A DNA stretch of 64,000 nucleotides from Pelobates cultripes. Its lineage: Eukaryota; Chordata; Amphibia; Anura; Pelobatidae. The position numbers and the translations under genes were made by a program. Shown here piece by piece: positions 46,960-58,376 of the stretch (position 1 is the stretch's first letter; each line of letters begins with the position of its first letter). Below the pieces are notes generated by a model, which was not told the origin of the DNA, did no database searches, and was given only the letters and a program-made list of their open reading frames with translations. The stretch covers positions 88,843,499 through 88,907,498 of the forward strand of contig OW240921.1 in the NCBI GenBank assembly GCA_933207985.1, given 5' to 3'.

Positions 46960-47455
46960 CCCCTTATAAATGTGTCATTGTGTTATAGTAAGTTGCTGTA
47001 TGTTATGATTTGGTTATTTGTATTTTATTGAAGTTGTCACAGCAATCTACATGTAATGAGTCTATTGGCTAGTATCGAGAAAAATAAAGTTTTGTAGGTC
47101 AGTTCCTTTTGGAACTTGTGTCCTGTGTGGATTTTTAGGTATCCCTGTGACAGAGTCTTCGGGCCTGTTAGCTGGTTGAATGATCCCTCTAGCCCTGGTA
47201 TAAATCAAGAGAACTAGACCTGAGAGCCACAAGTGCCTTTTGTAAAGGCAGTAGCAATCGCTGTTAGCAGCGTTGCAGAGGAATAGACATAGCGGACGAT
47301 ATCTGCCTGGAAGGAGAGCTGAAGCGCGGTCGGGTGGAAAAGCTCCAAAAGGACCCCAGTCAAGCTGCAGCAACTAGGGCAGAAGCGCTTCAGGTTCCCG
47401 GTTCCAGCTAGGAAACGAGCTTGGCGGAGGTACCCAATAGGGAGCTTATGTGCCA
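46960..47455 (+). mobile_element. Possible LTR fragment
   Basis: GAGAAAAATAAAGTTTTG (polyA-signal-like) is followed by sequence ending GGCGGAGGTACCCAATAGGG, which resembles AACGGAGGTACCCCGTCGGG near the end of the solo LTR at 12320-13492. Ends and TSD were not found. Confidence 0.35.
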
Positions 47456-47859
47456 TGAGGTTTTAGATGTTTTTACCCCATTTTCTTTTAAACCATTTTT
47501 GACTTAGATCTCCTGTCCAACCCAAGCTTGGAACTTCTGCAGTGTCTCCTATAATGATTAAGATTAATTTCTTCATTCTACATCCAAAGATGTACAAACT
47601 TAAAATAATGGTCTGAAAACGTTGAAGACATGATAAAAAAAAAAAAAGCACTCTCGGTCCAACATTGATATCCAGGGAGACACGATGAAAAATGCCTTGA
47701 GTGGTAAGGTTTAAGAGACAAATAGAGACTTCAGTGCACCGCTGCAATCAGAAACAGTCACTACCATGACTTTCAATTAATCCCCTGACTGGATTTCCGA
47801 TAGCCTTGTAATAAGAAACATTTCTTTAAAAAATTTAAAACTGAAATACATACACATAT

Positions 47860-48490
47860 ATATATTTATTATAGTAACAAACCACCACTTTTACAGGTAG
47901 GATTTTGTCATTGATCTTACGGTAACCACAGCCTTCTAGGGTAATTAAAGTCCAGGACACATCCAGATCCGTTTTCCATATTTATTTGGTGAAAAATATA
48001 CAGGTGCTTCAAAAATAAACAAAATAAAATTCCTTGCTATTGTTTGAGCACTTACTAAACACAGCAATCTGGAATTGGGTGGCTTTCCCACTTACCAATT
48101 TACAATAACAAGACACACCATTCCTCTGCCTTTTTCTCCCTCACTCTGCAGCAGGCTAATCCCTTCTTTTAAAAGCTTGTCTGCTAATTGACCAGATATG
48201 TGGGGGAGTATCAATTAGTTCACATCTGTAGAACTATTGAGTTTAATGCAAGTTCTGGCCTGGCTGTTACATTGCAACTAGTGCTATTAGGGTACTGGCC
48301 CACCCTGCTCTCCAAATGCTCCACCCCCAGGGACCCATACTGTGGTTTGCAGAGAACCAGCAATGTACCTTGCAAACATAACATCTGTCTCTGGGACATT
48401 TAACTGATAAACCTCATACTGCTGTTTAGCAAAGCAGGCCTTATATATCTTCCCTCAACCACCATTCCACATTTTCACTCACAATATATT
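47860..48490. repeat. Repeat family X, copy 2
   Basis: Segment A here (47860-48115) is inverted relative to copy 1 and contains the empty hAT site (complement of GTCCTGGACTTTAATTACCC followed by TAGAAGGCTG). Segment B (48118-48490) keeps the plus orientation and lacks the TTAA MITE of copy 1. Confidence 0.7.
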
Positions 48491-48579
48491 TATATATACA
48501 TATATCCACTAAGAGATAGCACACCAAGGTATTGTTACTTAAAATAAAACTTAGCTTTTTTTGCTCACATTTAAAATAT

Positions 48580-48614
48580 CTATGTTTCAGTTTGTCCCCC
48601 AAACTTTCATCAGG
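48580..48614 (-). ncRNA. Best-preserved hammerhead-like hairpin
   Basis: Minus strand CTGATGA, then A, AGTTTG stem, GGGGA loop, CAAACT stem, then GAAAC: all conserved core bases are present, with one extra A before stem II. It lies in a larger inverted repeat (48585-48640) whose second arm is TTTGGGGGGACAAACATAAA. Probably a PLE terminal fossil. Confidence 0.45.
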
Positions 48615-49003
48615 ATTTGGGGGGACAAACATAAACATTGATTATATATAGAAATTTAATATAACAATATTGTGACTTTCACTTTATATATTTTTCCAAG
48701 GTTTGTTACACTGACTATTCAGTGGGATTTACATTATCCCTTCTGCATTATTTATTGTGTAAATCAAATATTACCAAGGGCTTGGTGTGGTGCCATACCA
48801 ATCCCTTTGTAATATTTGACTTGAACTTTACCTGATAAGAGAAACACTGGATTTGGGTGTTAGGCTGCATCTGTGAGCTATATTAGTATCTAAGTGCTGA
48901 AGTCTCTCGTCTTTTTATCATTATTTGTGTATTTAGAACAAGGGTTTCGGAGGTGGTGGAGGGGTAGAGGTCGGGAGGTTTAATATCCTTTTCATCTAAA
49001 TTA

Positions 49004-49115
49004 GTGGTCCCCAAACCAGTCCTCATGGCCCATCAACAATCCAGAATTTATGTATCTCCCTGTTTTATTCCAATGGAGATACTGACAAAGCCTGGACTGT
49101 TGGTGGGTCTTGAAA
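49004..49115. mobile_element. Decayed hAT MITE
   Basis: GTGGTCCCCAAACCAGTCCT at the left and CCTGGACTGTTGGTGGGTCT at the right are related to the MITE at 36742. The right terminus is eroded and no TSD is clear. Confidence 0.55.
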
Positions 49116-50207
49116 GTCTTATAAACATGTGAGATATCCAGATCCAGATACTACAATAACAACAGTATTAGCCCAACTTAGACTCTGAAGTACTCTAAGG
49201 TAATTGCGGAACCTAGTGGATAGTAGTCACAACTGAACATTTCTTTCAGATTAATTCTGCAGAAAAGGTATATTATAAAGGTAATCTGGACTCTTTATTT
49301 TCACGTAATTTATGAGTTGACATATTTACAAAAACAGTCAACCATTTCCTTTATTTATTCTTCAAATACAAAGGTGACATAAAAGTTACATTGCAATCTT
49401 ACTAGCCCAACTCTATATTCAGGACTTGATGTATTTTTTTCCTTTGAGTTTGATTCTTCTCAGAACAGTCTATTGATGCTACTCAGATCCTTTGATCCAT
49501 CCTCTCTGCATCATGGATGGTCTCCAATTATTCCTAGCCCTCTATCCCGACTCTACCCTCATTCTTCTACTACCCTTTCCTTTCAGTCTCCTCTTTCTGC
49601 CTTTCTAATCCCCTTTCATACACCACACTACTAAGTCAGTCACAAGTCCAGAAGTGTGATAATGATCACATATTATACTTTTCATTGTTACTGTCATAAA
49701 GGTTTGTATTATTAAGACAGAAAAATGCATTTACTGTTCGCTGTCATTCAGAGTCTGGCAAGGATAGTACTAAACCCAAGGGTATACAAGTCATTGGAAA
49801 GATAATTAAAAGACATAATGTAATTTTATTTTTAGCATTACCTGTCTGTTAAGCCCTCACTAACAATCCTCGGTTGTAAAATTGTTTATCATTTATAAAA
49901 TAGTACTTTAGAGATTTAATCCCAAAGGTCTAGAAAGTGCTCTCTACATTGGAAAATGTTTTCATCTGATATAAATGCCAAAATAAAGCAAATAGAAATT
50001 AGCATTTTTTTTTGTCAGTAAAATTATCTTCAAAGTAATGAATACACACAAATAAATTGCTTTTTATTTATATTTTGTCTCATAGTTTCATTTTTTCTTG
50101 TTTTCTTATTTATAACTTTTAGAAAAACTTATGTAATAGGCATCCTATTTTGCTAGCTCAACTCATCAATAATTTGTTTGGTATGTATATTTCTGCATAC
50201 AATGATA
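49116..50207. other. Intergenic, nothing recognised
   Basis: No gene or repeat I can support. Confidence 0.4.
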
Positions 50208-50465
50208 TACAGTCATGAAAAAAAAGAAAGTACACCCTCTTTGAGTTCTATGGTATAACATATCAGGACATAATAACAATCAACTATTCCTTAGCAGGTT
50301 CTTAAAACTTGATTATTACAACAACACGTGACAAATAACACTATGTCATGATTTATTTAGCAACAATTAGTTCAAAATGGAGAAGCCATGTGTGAAAAAG
50401 CAACCACTGTGATTCAATAGCTTGTTGAACTAGCTTTAGCAGAAATAACTTGAAGTAATTGTTTT

Positions 50466-50946
50466 TGTGGTGGACACCACCAAAACATTGCTAAATCTCA
50501 CTAAAAGACTATAACACTCCCCTGGCTTACTGTTTCCCCTCCCTCCATATGGTTCCAGCAAAGCCTCTCCCTGTCCTGTCCCCAGACTGTACAAAGATCT
50601 GGAGTATCTCAATCTCTTCAGCGGGACCTATCTATGTTTCTCCTGGAACTCCAGCATATTTCTTTGTGGTTTTCAACCCATAATTAGTTTAGCGAGAGTT
50701 TACTCAAATATCTCCCATACACACAGATGCCAGGGCAGGATCTTCTGTGTAGTGAATGTAGACCCCATGCTGGGGGTCTGTGCATAAAAGGCTGCATTGT
50801 GTTGAATAATACCAGTTATTCTTCCCAGCATTATGTGTCATTTAATGTCTGTGGGGAAAGGGGCTGTAATCATTGAAGGGCTATTCTTATAGCTGAGAGA
50901 GAATTATAGCAGAGGTATCCAGTCGGAACACAGAAGCTCCACTACA
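50466..50946. mobile_element. Solo LTR, 481 bp
   Basis: TGTGGTGGACACC at the left end and GCTCCACTACA at the right, flanked by 5-bp duplications GTTTT (50461-50465 and 50947-50951). GTGCATAAAAGGCTGCATTG near 50780 is a TATA-like promoter. Removing it and one GTTTT restores a continuous Tc1 sequence. Confidence 0.88.
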
Positions 50947-50951
50947 GTTTT

Positions 50952-52020
50952 CTGTATGACTTTATCAGTCTCTCACATCATGGAGTTTTGGCCCACTCTT
51001 CTTTACAATGTTGTTTCAGTTCATTGAGGTTTGCTGGAATTTGTTTTTGCACAGCTCTCTATGGTTCCTGCCACAGCATTTCTATCAAGTTGAGGTCTGG
51101 ACTTTGACTGGGCCATTGCAACACTTTGATTTTTTTCTTTTTCAGCCATTCTGTTGTAGATTTGCTGGTGTGCTTTGAGATCATTGTCCTGCTGCATGAC
51201 CCAATGTCGACCAAGCTTTAGCTGTCAGACAAATGGCCTCATATTTGACTTAAGTATACTTTGGTATACAGAGGAGTTTATGGTCGACACATGATTCCCA
51301 GGTTCTATGGCGGCAAAACAAGCACAAATCATTACTCCTCCACCACGGTGAATGTCAGTTGGTATGAGGTGTTTGTGCTGATAAGCTGCGTTTGTTTTTT
51401 CCAAGTGTGGTGCTGTGAATTATGGCCAACCATATTCACTTTGGGCTTGTCTGTCTAAGGGATATTGTTACAGAAGTCTTGTGGTTTATTCAGATGCAAC
51501 CTTGCAAACCTAAGCTGTGCTCTTTTAGAAAGATGAGTCTTTCACTTGGAAACCCGTGCAAACAAACCATACTAGTTCAATCTGTTTCTAATTTTACTGT
51601 CATGAAGTTTAACATTTAACTTTCTAGGTGAGGCCTGTAGAGGCCTGTTTTTTCCCCCAATCTCTCTGAACATCGCATGGTGGTCTGAAATTGGGGTGAA
51701 TTTACTGGGATGTCCACTCTTGGGAAGACTGGCAACTGCCTTGAATGTTTTCCACTTTTAAATATTTTTTCTCACTGTAGAATGATTAACTTTAATTTGT
51801 TTTGAAATGGCTTTTTAACCCTTCGCAGTTTTATTGGCAGCTTCTCAAAGATCATTACTGATGTATTTCCCTCTTTGGATTGTGTTATTACACATCTGAA
51901 TGCCCCAGAATGGCAAACTGGTAAAGCTTCAGGTTTTATAGAGGTTTTATAGAGGTGGGCACCCTTGCTGCTTAATTCATATGGCAGCAGTAAGGGTGTA
52001 CTTAGTTTTTCAAACATGGA
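50952..52020 (-). pseudogene. Tc1-like transposase
   Basis: Minus-strand fragments include SKEGNTSVMIFEKLPIKLRR near the N-terminus, where the first helix-turn-helix of Tc1 transposases lies, and, beyond the solo LTR, the C-terminal end reading toward 50400. Multiple stops and frameshifts. The enzyme would cut and paste at TA sites; this copy cannot. Confidence 0.7.
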
Positions 52021-52112
52021 TTCACCATGTAGGCTTTATTTTTGTTAAATAAATCGTGACAATGTGTCATGTGTTGTTGTTCATATGAAGTTGTATTTAC
52101 CTAACTCCAAGA

Positions 52113-53129
52113 AAACCATTTTGCAAATTTTAATTTGAGTGTCAAGGAAGTGAGCAGGGGACTAGTGAAGGGTCATCTCACAAGAACTGAAATCAAACAA
52201 CATCTTTAAAGATACCACAAGAAGTAGAACAAGAAAGTAGTAGGGCAGACAGCAGGTCCTCTGGTGCTGTATTTCATTCAGCACATTTGTAACCACCTAC
52301 CATCAGTGCTACCTCCTCCACCACTAGCACCACAATTAGGCAGAGGAGGAGGGATAGTGAGATTACTGATGGTAGTCAGATTGTTTGGCATGTTGGATAG
52401 AAACAGTTAAATCCCTCATCATCAGAATAAAAATAGAAAAACAAATTCCTCTTGTCTAGTTGCTCATGCCGGTGCCACTTTGATTCACTTTTTTAGAATT
52501 GTTTTAATGATTTATTTTTTATTTTATTTTCATAAAAGACTACACTGTGCCACTGCTTGTGCTTTGGTAATTGCAAGCGTCTTCCCTTAGTAATGTACAC
52601 CATGTATTGCAGAGGTTTGCTGATAAGTGAACCCTGCCTACAGTCAGTGTGGCAGTTTTTTTTTTAACTCTTTGTAGAATATTGTAAAATGTGTTAGTTG
52701 TTGTCATTCTCTTGTTCACCCAGCTCATAAACGAAAAAAAAAATACAAATTAAATTAAAATTAAATCACTCATGCTGCTGCTCCCTCTTCTTTCAAATGC
52801 ATTTAATTTTAGTGGCGAGCTGCTAGGGCATTGGTTTTATGTGTTTCACTAGCATTTTCAACACAATAAATTATATTGTCTCTCCAGATTAAATTTGTCT
52901 AAGACTCAAAAGTAAAATACTTTTTAAATAGAGGGACAAGAATCCAATATCAAGAGGCAACTAATGTGCTTGCACATTCTTTATTTACTATCAATAAAAT
53001 AAAATACTGATAATCAACACATTGAAAACTTGCTGATGAAACTACAATCCATTAACTAATTACTGTTTAAACCTCTAACTCACAATGTGCATGCTGTTTA
53101 TTTAGTGACAGTTGCAAATATAGTTCAAC
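52113..53129. other. Intergenic, nothing recognised
   Basis: AT-rich. No supported feature. Confidence 0.4.
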
Positions 53130-53341
53130 AATAATTCTTTTCAAATAATTTTTATTAAAGTTATAATGTTTTTCACAACAAATAATAAGGAATAGTCAAA
53201 CTTACTATCGGGGAAGGAAGGGGAAAGGAAACTTGGAAAGGGGATCAATCCATAGTAGTACACATATGAAATATTGTACAAAACATTAGTTACACGTCGT
53301 TGAGCTTAACAAAATATATATTCTATAAGCAGTACGTTTTT

Positions 53342-55740
53342 TTAAATATCTTCTACCCATTTATCCCAAATATGTTGAAGATTTGCAAATAAATGTGTAT
53401 TTTTTCTATAAGACATTTCGTTTGCTTTACTATCTAAAACCATGGTCAAAACTTCTTCACGTGCAGGTAAAGTTTTAGACTTCCAGTATCGAGGTAGACA
53501 TGAAGTAGCTGCGATTAGGATGTAGCCTATTATTATTTTATCGATTTTTGTAACAGACTCCGGGAATTTCTGAAATAGTGCTAGCTCCGATGTCAAAATA
53601 CTTATATCCTTGTCCACGTTAATCAAATCATGAATTATTTTCTAGTATCTGGCTATATGTGTGCCATGTTCCAGCAATCCCTCCAACACCGGTCTGAATA
53701 TGCATTGTTCATGGAGCCAGGTACCAACGCTATAAAATCTTATAGTGTTTTTCAAACGGTCAGTACAGTGCAAAATTCCCCTAAGTGCGTTAAAAAAACC
53801 AAAAACATTCTTTCAAACAATATTGTGTATAGAACTCTGTCTCCCACGATAGCATGTGTCTCAACTTGTCTGAAAGTTTAACATTAGAAACTAAGTAACA
53901 CAGAGAAATTATGCCTTTTCATCCTGGATCATGCAGAAAAACCTTTTCCAGAGTTGAAAGTTCAAGTATTGTATACATTTTATCTGTTTCTGGAACATTT
54001 AATAATTATTTCAGCTTGTTTATGATCACTAAACAGTTCAATTAAGATTCATCCGGTAAACCATGCTTGAATTTTAATTTATCAAAAGACAGCACGGCAT
54101 TACCATGAAAAAAGTTATCTACCGTATTTATCGGCGTATAACACGCACTTTTTCTCCCCGAAAATAGGGATTATACGCCGGCCCTTTAAATACTGCAGCC
54201 GACAGAGCGCTCAGGCGGCTGCAGTTGGTACTCACCTCCCCTGTAGCGTGGCCAAGCCGCTCTGCCATCCGCGGTGGCCGGCCGGAGTGATAGGAAGGTG
54301 CACGCTCAGTGTGCACCTTCCTGTCAGTCCGACCGGGTACAGGAAACAGAAACTCCTGTTCCGCGTTCAAATTATGAGTATGCATTTTTGTTACATTTTT
54401 ACATAAGCTAATGCTATTTCTCCAATCGTATAAATATGAACTTTTTAAAACCATAAGGTGTGAGTGACTAATGTGAAAGGGAAGAGCCTGTGTTTTAGAT
54501 TTATTAAGTTTGTAAAATTATACCTCACGAAACTGATGCAGTATATCTTTCAAGTGTTTTAAGGACTGTTTTGGGTTTTTGATTGCCAAGATAGTATCAT
54601 CTGCAAATAATCATATCTTGTGAATTGATTCACCAAACCCTATACTTTCTATTTCTGGATTTAAACCTGATAAACCTCCTCGTTCTGTCTGGTGCTTGTC
54701 TACCCTGTACAAAACCTACCTGATCTTTGTTGATAATCAGCGGAATCAATTTAACTAATTTTGTCTTCTGTGGGCTGTAATATATCTGAATTAGATTTTA
54801 AATTATATAATTTCCTATAATATTCAGCGAACAGGTTGCTAATTTATGTTGGGTGAAAAACTCTTTCCCCCTGATTATTTATCAAATAGGCTATTTTGGA
54901 TTGAGTGTTCACATGCTGGAGTTTAGATGCCAGAAGAGTTGCCCTTTAAGTAAAATGTTTTCTTAAGGCGTTTCACCCTGAAAAAAGGTTCAGTCTAAAT
55001 TAATTTTGTTGATTTTTTACTTGATATCCACTATCATCGCTGATTAGGAAGTCGATGGGCCAGATTTATTTGCCATATTTAAATAATATAATTATTTTTC
55101 TAATGTTCTCAAATCTTTGTTACCAACTCTCTTCAGGTGAGACGTCCTCGAAATAAAATGACCTCGCAACACAGCCTATTGTGCATTCCAAGTCACCTCC
55201 CCAGGAACTTCAGATGAAACATTGTCTGAAAAATAATTACCGGGATTGAAGTAGTGATCTAATCTATATGCAATATAATGGTTGCATGGTCCGACCAGTT
55301 TATCTCCAAAATATCAGATCTCAAGATGCGTGGGATTAGAGCACTCAGAACCATAAACCCATCTATCCTTTAATACATATTCATATCTTGAACATTTTTC
55401 TGCCAATTTGTCACTATTCCTTCTACACGGCTGAATGGGATCTTCCCTAGTATTATGAAGCTCACCATCCATAACAAAATTTGTATCGTCACATATTATC
55501 AAGTGTCCGCATACATTCTCATTCACTAAATCCATTATTTTTCTAAAAAAACCTCAGCTGACCTATGTTCGGGAAATTCATGTTAACAATAGTTTATTCT
55601 ATATTATTAATTTTGCCTATCCATAGCACATATCTCCTATCATTGTCTGTTACCACCTAGTCTGTTAAGCAGGCCACATTCCTATTAAAAAAAATCGATA
55701 CACCTCTAGAATTTGTTTTATACACAGTAAGAAATTGTAG
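53342..55740 (-). pseudogene. L1-like ORF2 fragments
   Basis: In minus-strand order: TNSRGVSIFFNRNVACL and LIICDDTNFVMDGELHNT (APE endonuclease, N-terminus missing), a decayed RT including LFADDTILAIKNPKQSLKHL with the catalytic ADD intact (54625-54540), and a C-terminal piece with ATSCLPRYWKSKTLPAREEV ending in VEDI (53342). Several frameshifts and stops. It is more decayed than the L1 at 14.3-18.1 kb and probably older; the C-terminus matches the family at 31.6-32.6 kb. Confidence 0.75.
54121..54366. mobile_element. Inserted GC-rich element fragment in L1
   Basis: Starts ACCGTATTTATCGGCGTATA, a terminus I recall from a common vertebrate MITE, and continues into a module (CTGTAGCGTGGCCAAGCC, CCTGTCAGTCCGACCGGG) shared with the hAT interior at 44538-44660. 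The opposite terminus is absent. Confidence 0.5.
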
Positions 55741-55741
55741 C

Positions 55742-56320
55742 TTATGCTAGCTTTAGTGTATCTATAATCTCAATCTCTTTATTAATGACCGGAGGCGAAT
55801 ATTTGCTTAAGTCTTTCTTTACTAGAACTACACAGCAGCACATTAACACAGAGAAAATCAACCAATCAGAGAAAAGTAAGATACAGTAAAGCTCCCCTTC
55901 CCACACATAACATCCTCTTTCAAGCTGCGACAAAACAGAATAAGAAACAGAATAAAACCATGCAGTGTAACAAGTCCTTGTAGGCAGTAGAGTCAACAAT
56001 GTCATCCAGCCGAGAGGAAATTTCAAACATGGTGCCATGGACAGTTTACAAACTGAAAAGAGAAAAACATAGTCAAAAGGGCTGGTTAGGTAATGAAATG
56101 TACTATGAATAAATATGCAGTGACTCAGTGTGATAAACAGTATTGCTGTAATGTACTGAGATCCCAACTGTTCTATGTAAGAAACGGTAACATAAAAAGT
56201 GACAGGTAGCAAAAACAACAAGCAGAGTTGCATACATACCTGATTACCCAAAACTTCTGACCAGAGATCAAACAAGGGTAGGGATGAAAAACTGGGAGGG
56301 AAATACTCGCCTCCTGTCAT
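55742..56320 (-). CDS. Unexplained hydrophobic ORF, 192 codons
   Basis: Starts MTGGEYFPPSFSSLPLFDLW and ends KEIEIIDTLKLA, spanning the whole interval between the DIRS-like inverted repeats. It has several strongly hydrophobic stretches (LCLLFLLPVTFYVTVSYI, YITAILFITLSHCIFI, FSVLMCCCVVLV) that could be membrane helices, and an unusual number of Cys. I recognise no family. The equivalent place in the first copy (31393-31199) has a 64-codon hydrophobic ORF followed by CCWEVSLKKVKQI, similar to CCCVVLVKKDLSKY here. It may be chance in T-rich antisense DNA; expression is unproven. Confidence 0.25.
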   Translation of the reverse strand: MTGGEYFPPSFSSLPLFDLWSEVLGNQVCMQLCLLFLLPVTFYVTVSYIEQLGSQYITAILFITLSHCIFIHSTFHYLTSPFDYVFLFSVCKLSMAPCLKFPLGWMTLLTLLPTRTCYTAWFYSVSYSVLSQLERGCYVWEGELYCILLFSDWLIFSVLMCCCVVLVKKDLSKYSPPVINKEIEIIDTLKLA

Positions 56321-56568
56321 TAATAGAATTAAGATTAAGCTAGCATTACCTACAATTTTAAAACATGACAGGAGGCTTCATATTTGCTGTTTTAACGCTC
56401 AGTCAACAAAGCAAACAATGCTTGTTCCATTGGTAATTATCGCAGAAGGCCAATAGATTTGTCCTGAATGGATCCTTCGACAGTGAGATGCAATGGAAAT
56501 GTGATCAACAAAGACACCAGTCGTTGATGTTCCTCCAATCCTGGGAAAAATTCAATCCGCCGCAGGAT

Positions 56569-56820
56569 TCACTGTACCACATGTGACCAGGCTCCGCCAA
56601 GGCGGTCAATGTATTGCAATGCCAATATGGTGTCCATTCTCAGGAGGATGCAACAGTCTGATAAATTATCGGTGAAACTTGAGATTGCGAAAGGAAAACC
56701 TGCAATCAGTTTTGGACCAAAGATGGGGAAGTCCGCTTCCAAGTGTCCAAGAGCTATCAGGCGATGAGATTGGGCAAGCAGTTCCCCAATCTCAAGACTT
56801 GTGTTTGGAACCATGACCAA
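56569..56820 (-). pseudogene. DIRS-like RNase H fragment
   Basis: Minus-strand frame with GPKLIAGFPFAISSFTDNLS and ILLRMDTILALQYIDRLGGA, matching the DIRS RNase H pattern in which the Asp of R(M/T)D is catalytic. Neighbouring sequence is decayed. Confidence 0.5.
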
Positions 56821-57340
56821 GTCTGGGGCAGAAAAGAATAAAAGTCTCCCCGTTCCCCATTGACCTCCGAGGTGAGTGGTATCATCTGATAATAGGTCTA
56901 CTCCGCAGGCTAGCGTGGAGAGTGGAATCTCTCGCTCACCATGCGAATTGTGGAATATTTATGACTGTGGCCGATGAAGTACTCCCAAGGGAACATTTAT
57001 CCTGAACCCTGGAACTTCACCACCTGGAATGGGGTGCAGGTCGACTTTCTTTGGAAGACTGCGAAGGCCAGGTATATGAACAAGAGGATCATAAAGTTAG
57101 GCTGATATTAGTCCAGGGCATCCTCGCGGGAGAGTAATAAGGAGTCTGGCTATGAGGTCATGGAAACCTTTGTAAACAAAGATGAGCCGTCACTGGTCTT
57201 AACAGTGCCCGCAACTTATATTGGAGAGTAGATAGGTTAAACTGGCAAGGCCGGTTGTTCCCCAGGAAACACAGCAAACATTGGGACATGGAACAGAATA
57301 CTACCGATTCCGGAGGTTAAAGACAGTGTGTAAACTCATA

Positions 57341-57960
57341 GGGCTGTGACAGCCAGATCAAATAGCCAATATCAGGCAAGGTAAGGTACCAGGATCTGTA
57401 ATAATATGATAGGTCGCTCACATCCAGTAATAATACAACCTCCACAACGATATCCAGTAGGAAGGTATAGTGGCACAGACAAAGCAGGCCAATCATAGGA
57501 GCTGTGACAGCCAGATCAAATAGCCAATACCAGGCAATGTAAGGTACCAGGATGTGTAATAATATGATGGGGGCTCACCCCCCAGTAATAGAGTATAGAA
57601 AAATAGGCCAGTAGTAGTAGCAGACAGCATCCGCTAGGGTAAATAATATACATATCCGCAATAACTGGGGCTCACCCAGTAATAATAAAACCTCCAGGAG
57701 AATATCCAGTAGGGAGGAACAATGGCACAGACAAAGCAGGCCAATCATTGGAGCTGTAACAGTGCCAGTCAGATCCAATAGCCAAAACCAGTAAAAGCAA
57801 GGTATTAGGATATGTAATAATATCATCATATTATTCACCAGGTTCACCCCCAGTAAAATAGTATAGAATATAGGCCCGTATAGTAGCAGACAGCATCCGC
57901 TAGGGTAAATTATATACATATCTAATAACTGGGGCTCACCCAGTAATATTTGTCCAGAAT
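57341..57960. repeat. Tandem repeat, ~250-bp unit, three copies
   Basis: The unit starts GCTGTGACAGCCAGATCAAA and includes GGCACAGACAAAGCAGGCCA. Copies are at 57341-57497 (internally deleted), 57498-57750 and 57751-57960. Each unit also contains GGGGCTCACCC. Confidence 0.8.
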
Positions 57961-58376
57961 ACATTCCAGTAATAGTAGTAGATAGCTTAAGCTAGGGCAC
58001 TCTTAGAAATCAGGGGGCCCGCCCCAGAAGCCCATATATAATAATAAAAATAATAAAATATAATGAGATGAGCTGTAATATGTAATGTAGGGGCTCGCCC
58101 CCAACTTCCCGGTTGATATAAGGAAGTCTTCATGAGAGGGGCTCACTCTCCAGTATTATGTACTGTGATAAACCGTAACAAAACAAATAACATGTCAGGA
58201 AGCAGAAAACTATCCATATTGGTCTGTGAATGGGAGGAGGCTCCCCCCTCCAATAAAGAAATCGGTAATATATACTGTAATAGATTGTAGTCAAAACAGA
58301 GAACTCACAGGAAGCAGAATAAATATCAATACTGCTCACTCTCTAATAATGTAACTAGTATCCCTTTCAGTGTAGG

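Larger units (their letters stand above)
50208..52112 (-). mobile_element. Tc1-like transposon, broken, holding a solo LTR
   Basis: The left terminal repeat starts TACAGTCATGAAAAAAAAGA and the right one repeats it inverted (complement of CCATGTGTGAAAAAC-type sequence near 52000) but is cut short near 52112. In between, the minus strand shows a decayed Tc1 transposase. Without the 481-bp LTR the copy is about 1.42 kb, the usual Tc1 size. It matches, from memory, a frog/fish Tc1 family. Confidence 0.85.
53130..55740 (-). mobile_element. L1-like LINE, 5' truncated, second copy
   Basis: The minus strand carries endonuclease, RT and C-terminal pieces in order, and the 3' end near 53130 has CTTTAATAAAAATTATTTG. 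It abuts the DIRS-like remnant at about 55740 and contains a foreign segment at 54121-54366. Confidence 0.75.
55741..57340 (-). mobile_element. DIRS-like remnant, second copy
   Basis: Inverted repeats of about 65 bp (55750-55815 and 56320-56390) bracket a ~500 bp spacer, as in the first DIRS-like copy. Upstream on the minus strand, ILLRMDTILALQYIDRLGGA at 56.6 kb resembles the DIRS RNase H box. The tyrosine recombinase is not visible, so a deletion lies between RNase H and the terminal cassette. The 5' boundary is uncertain. Confidence 0.5.
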
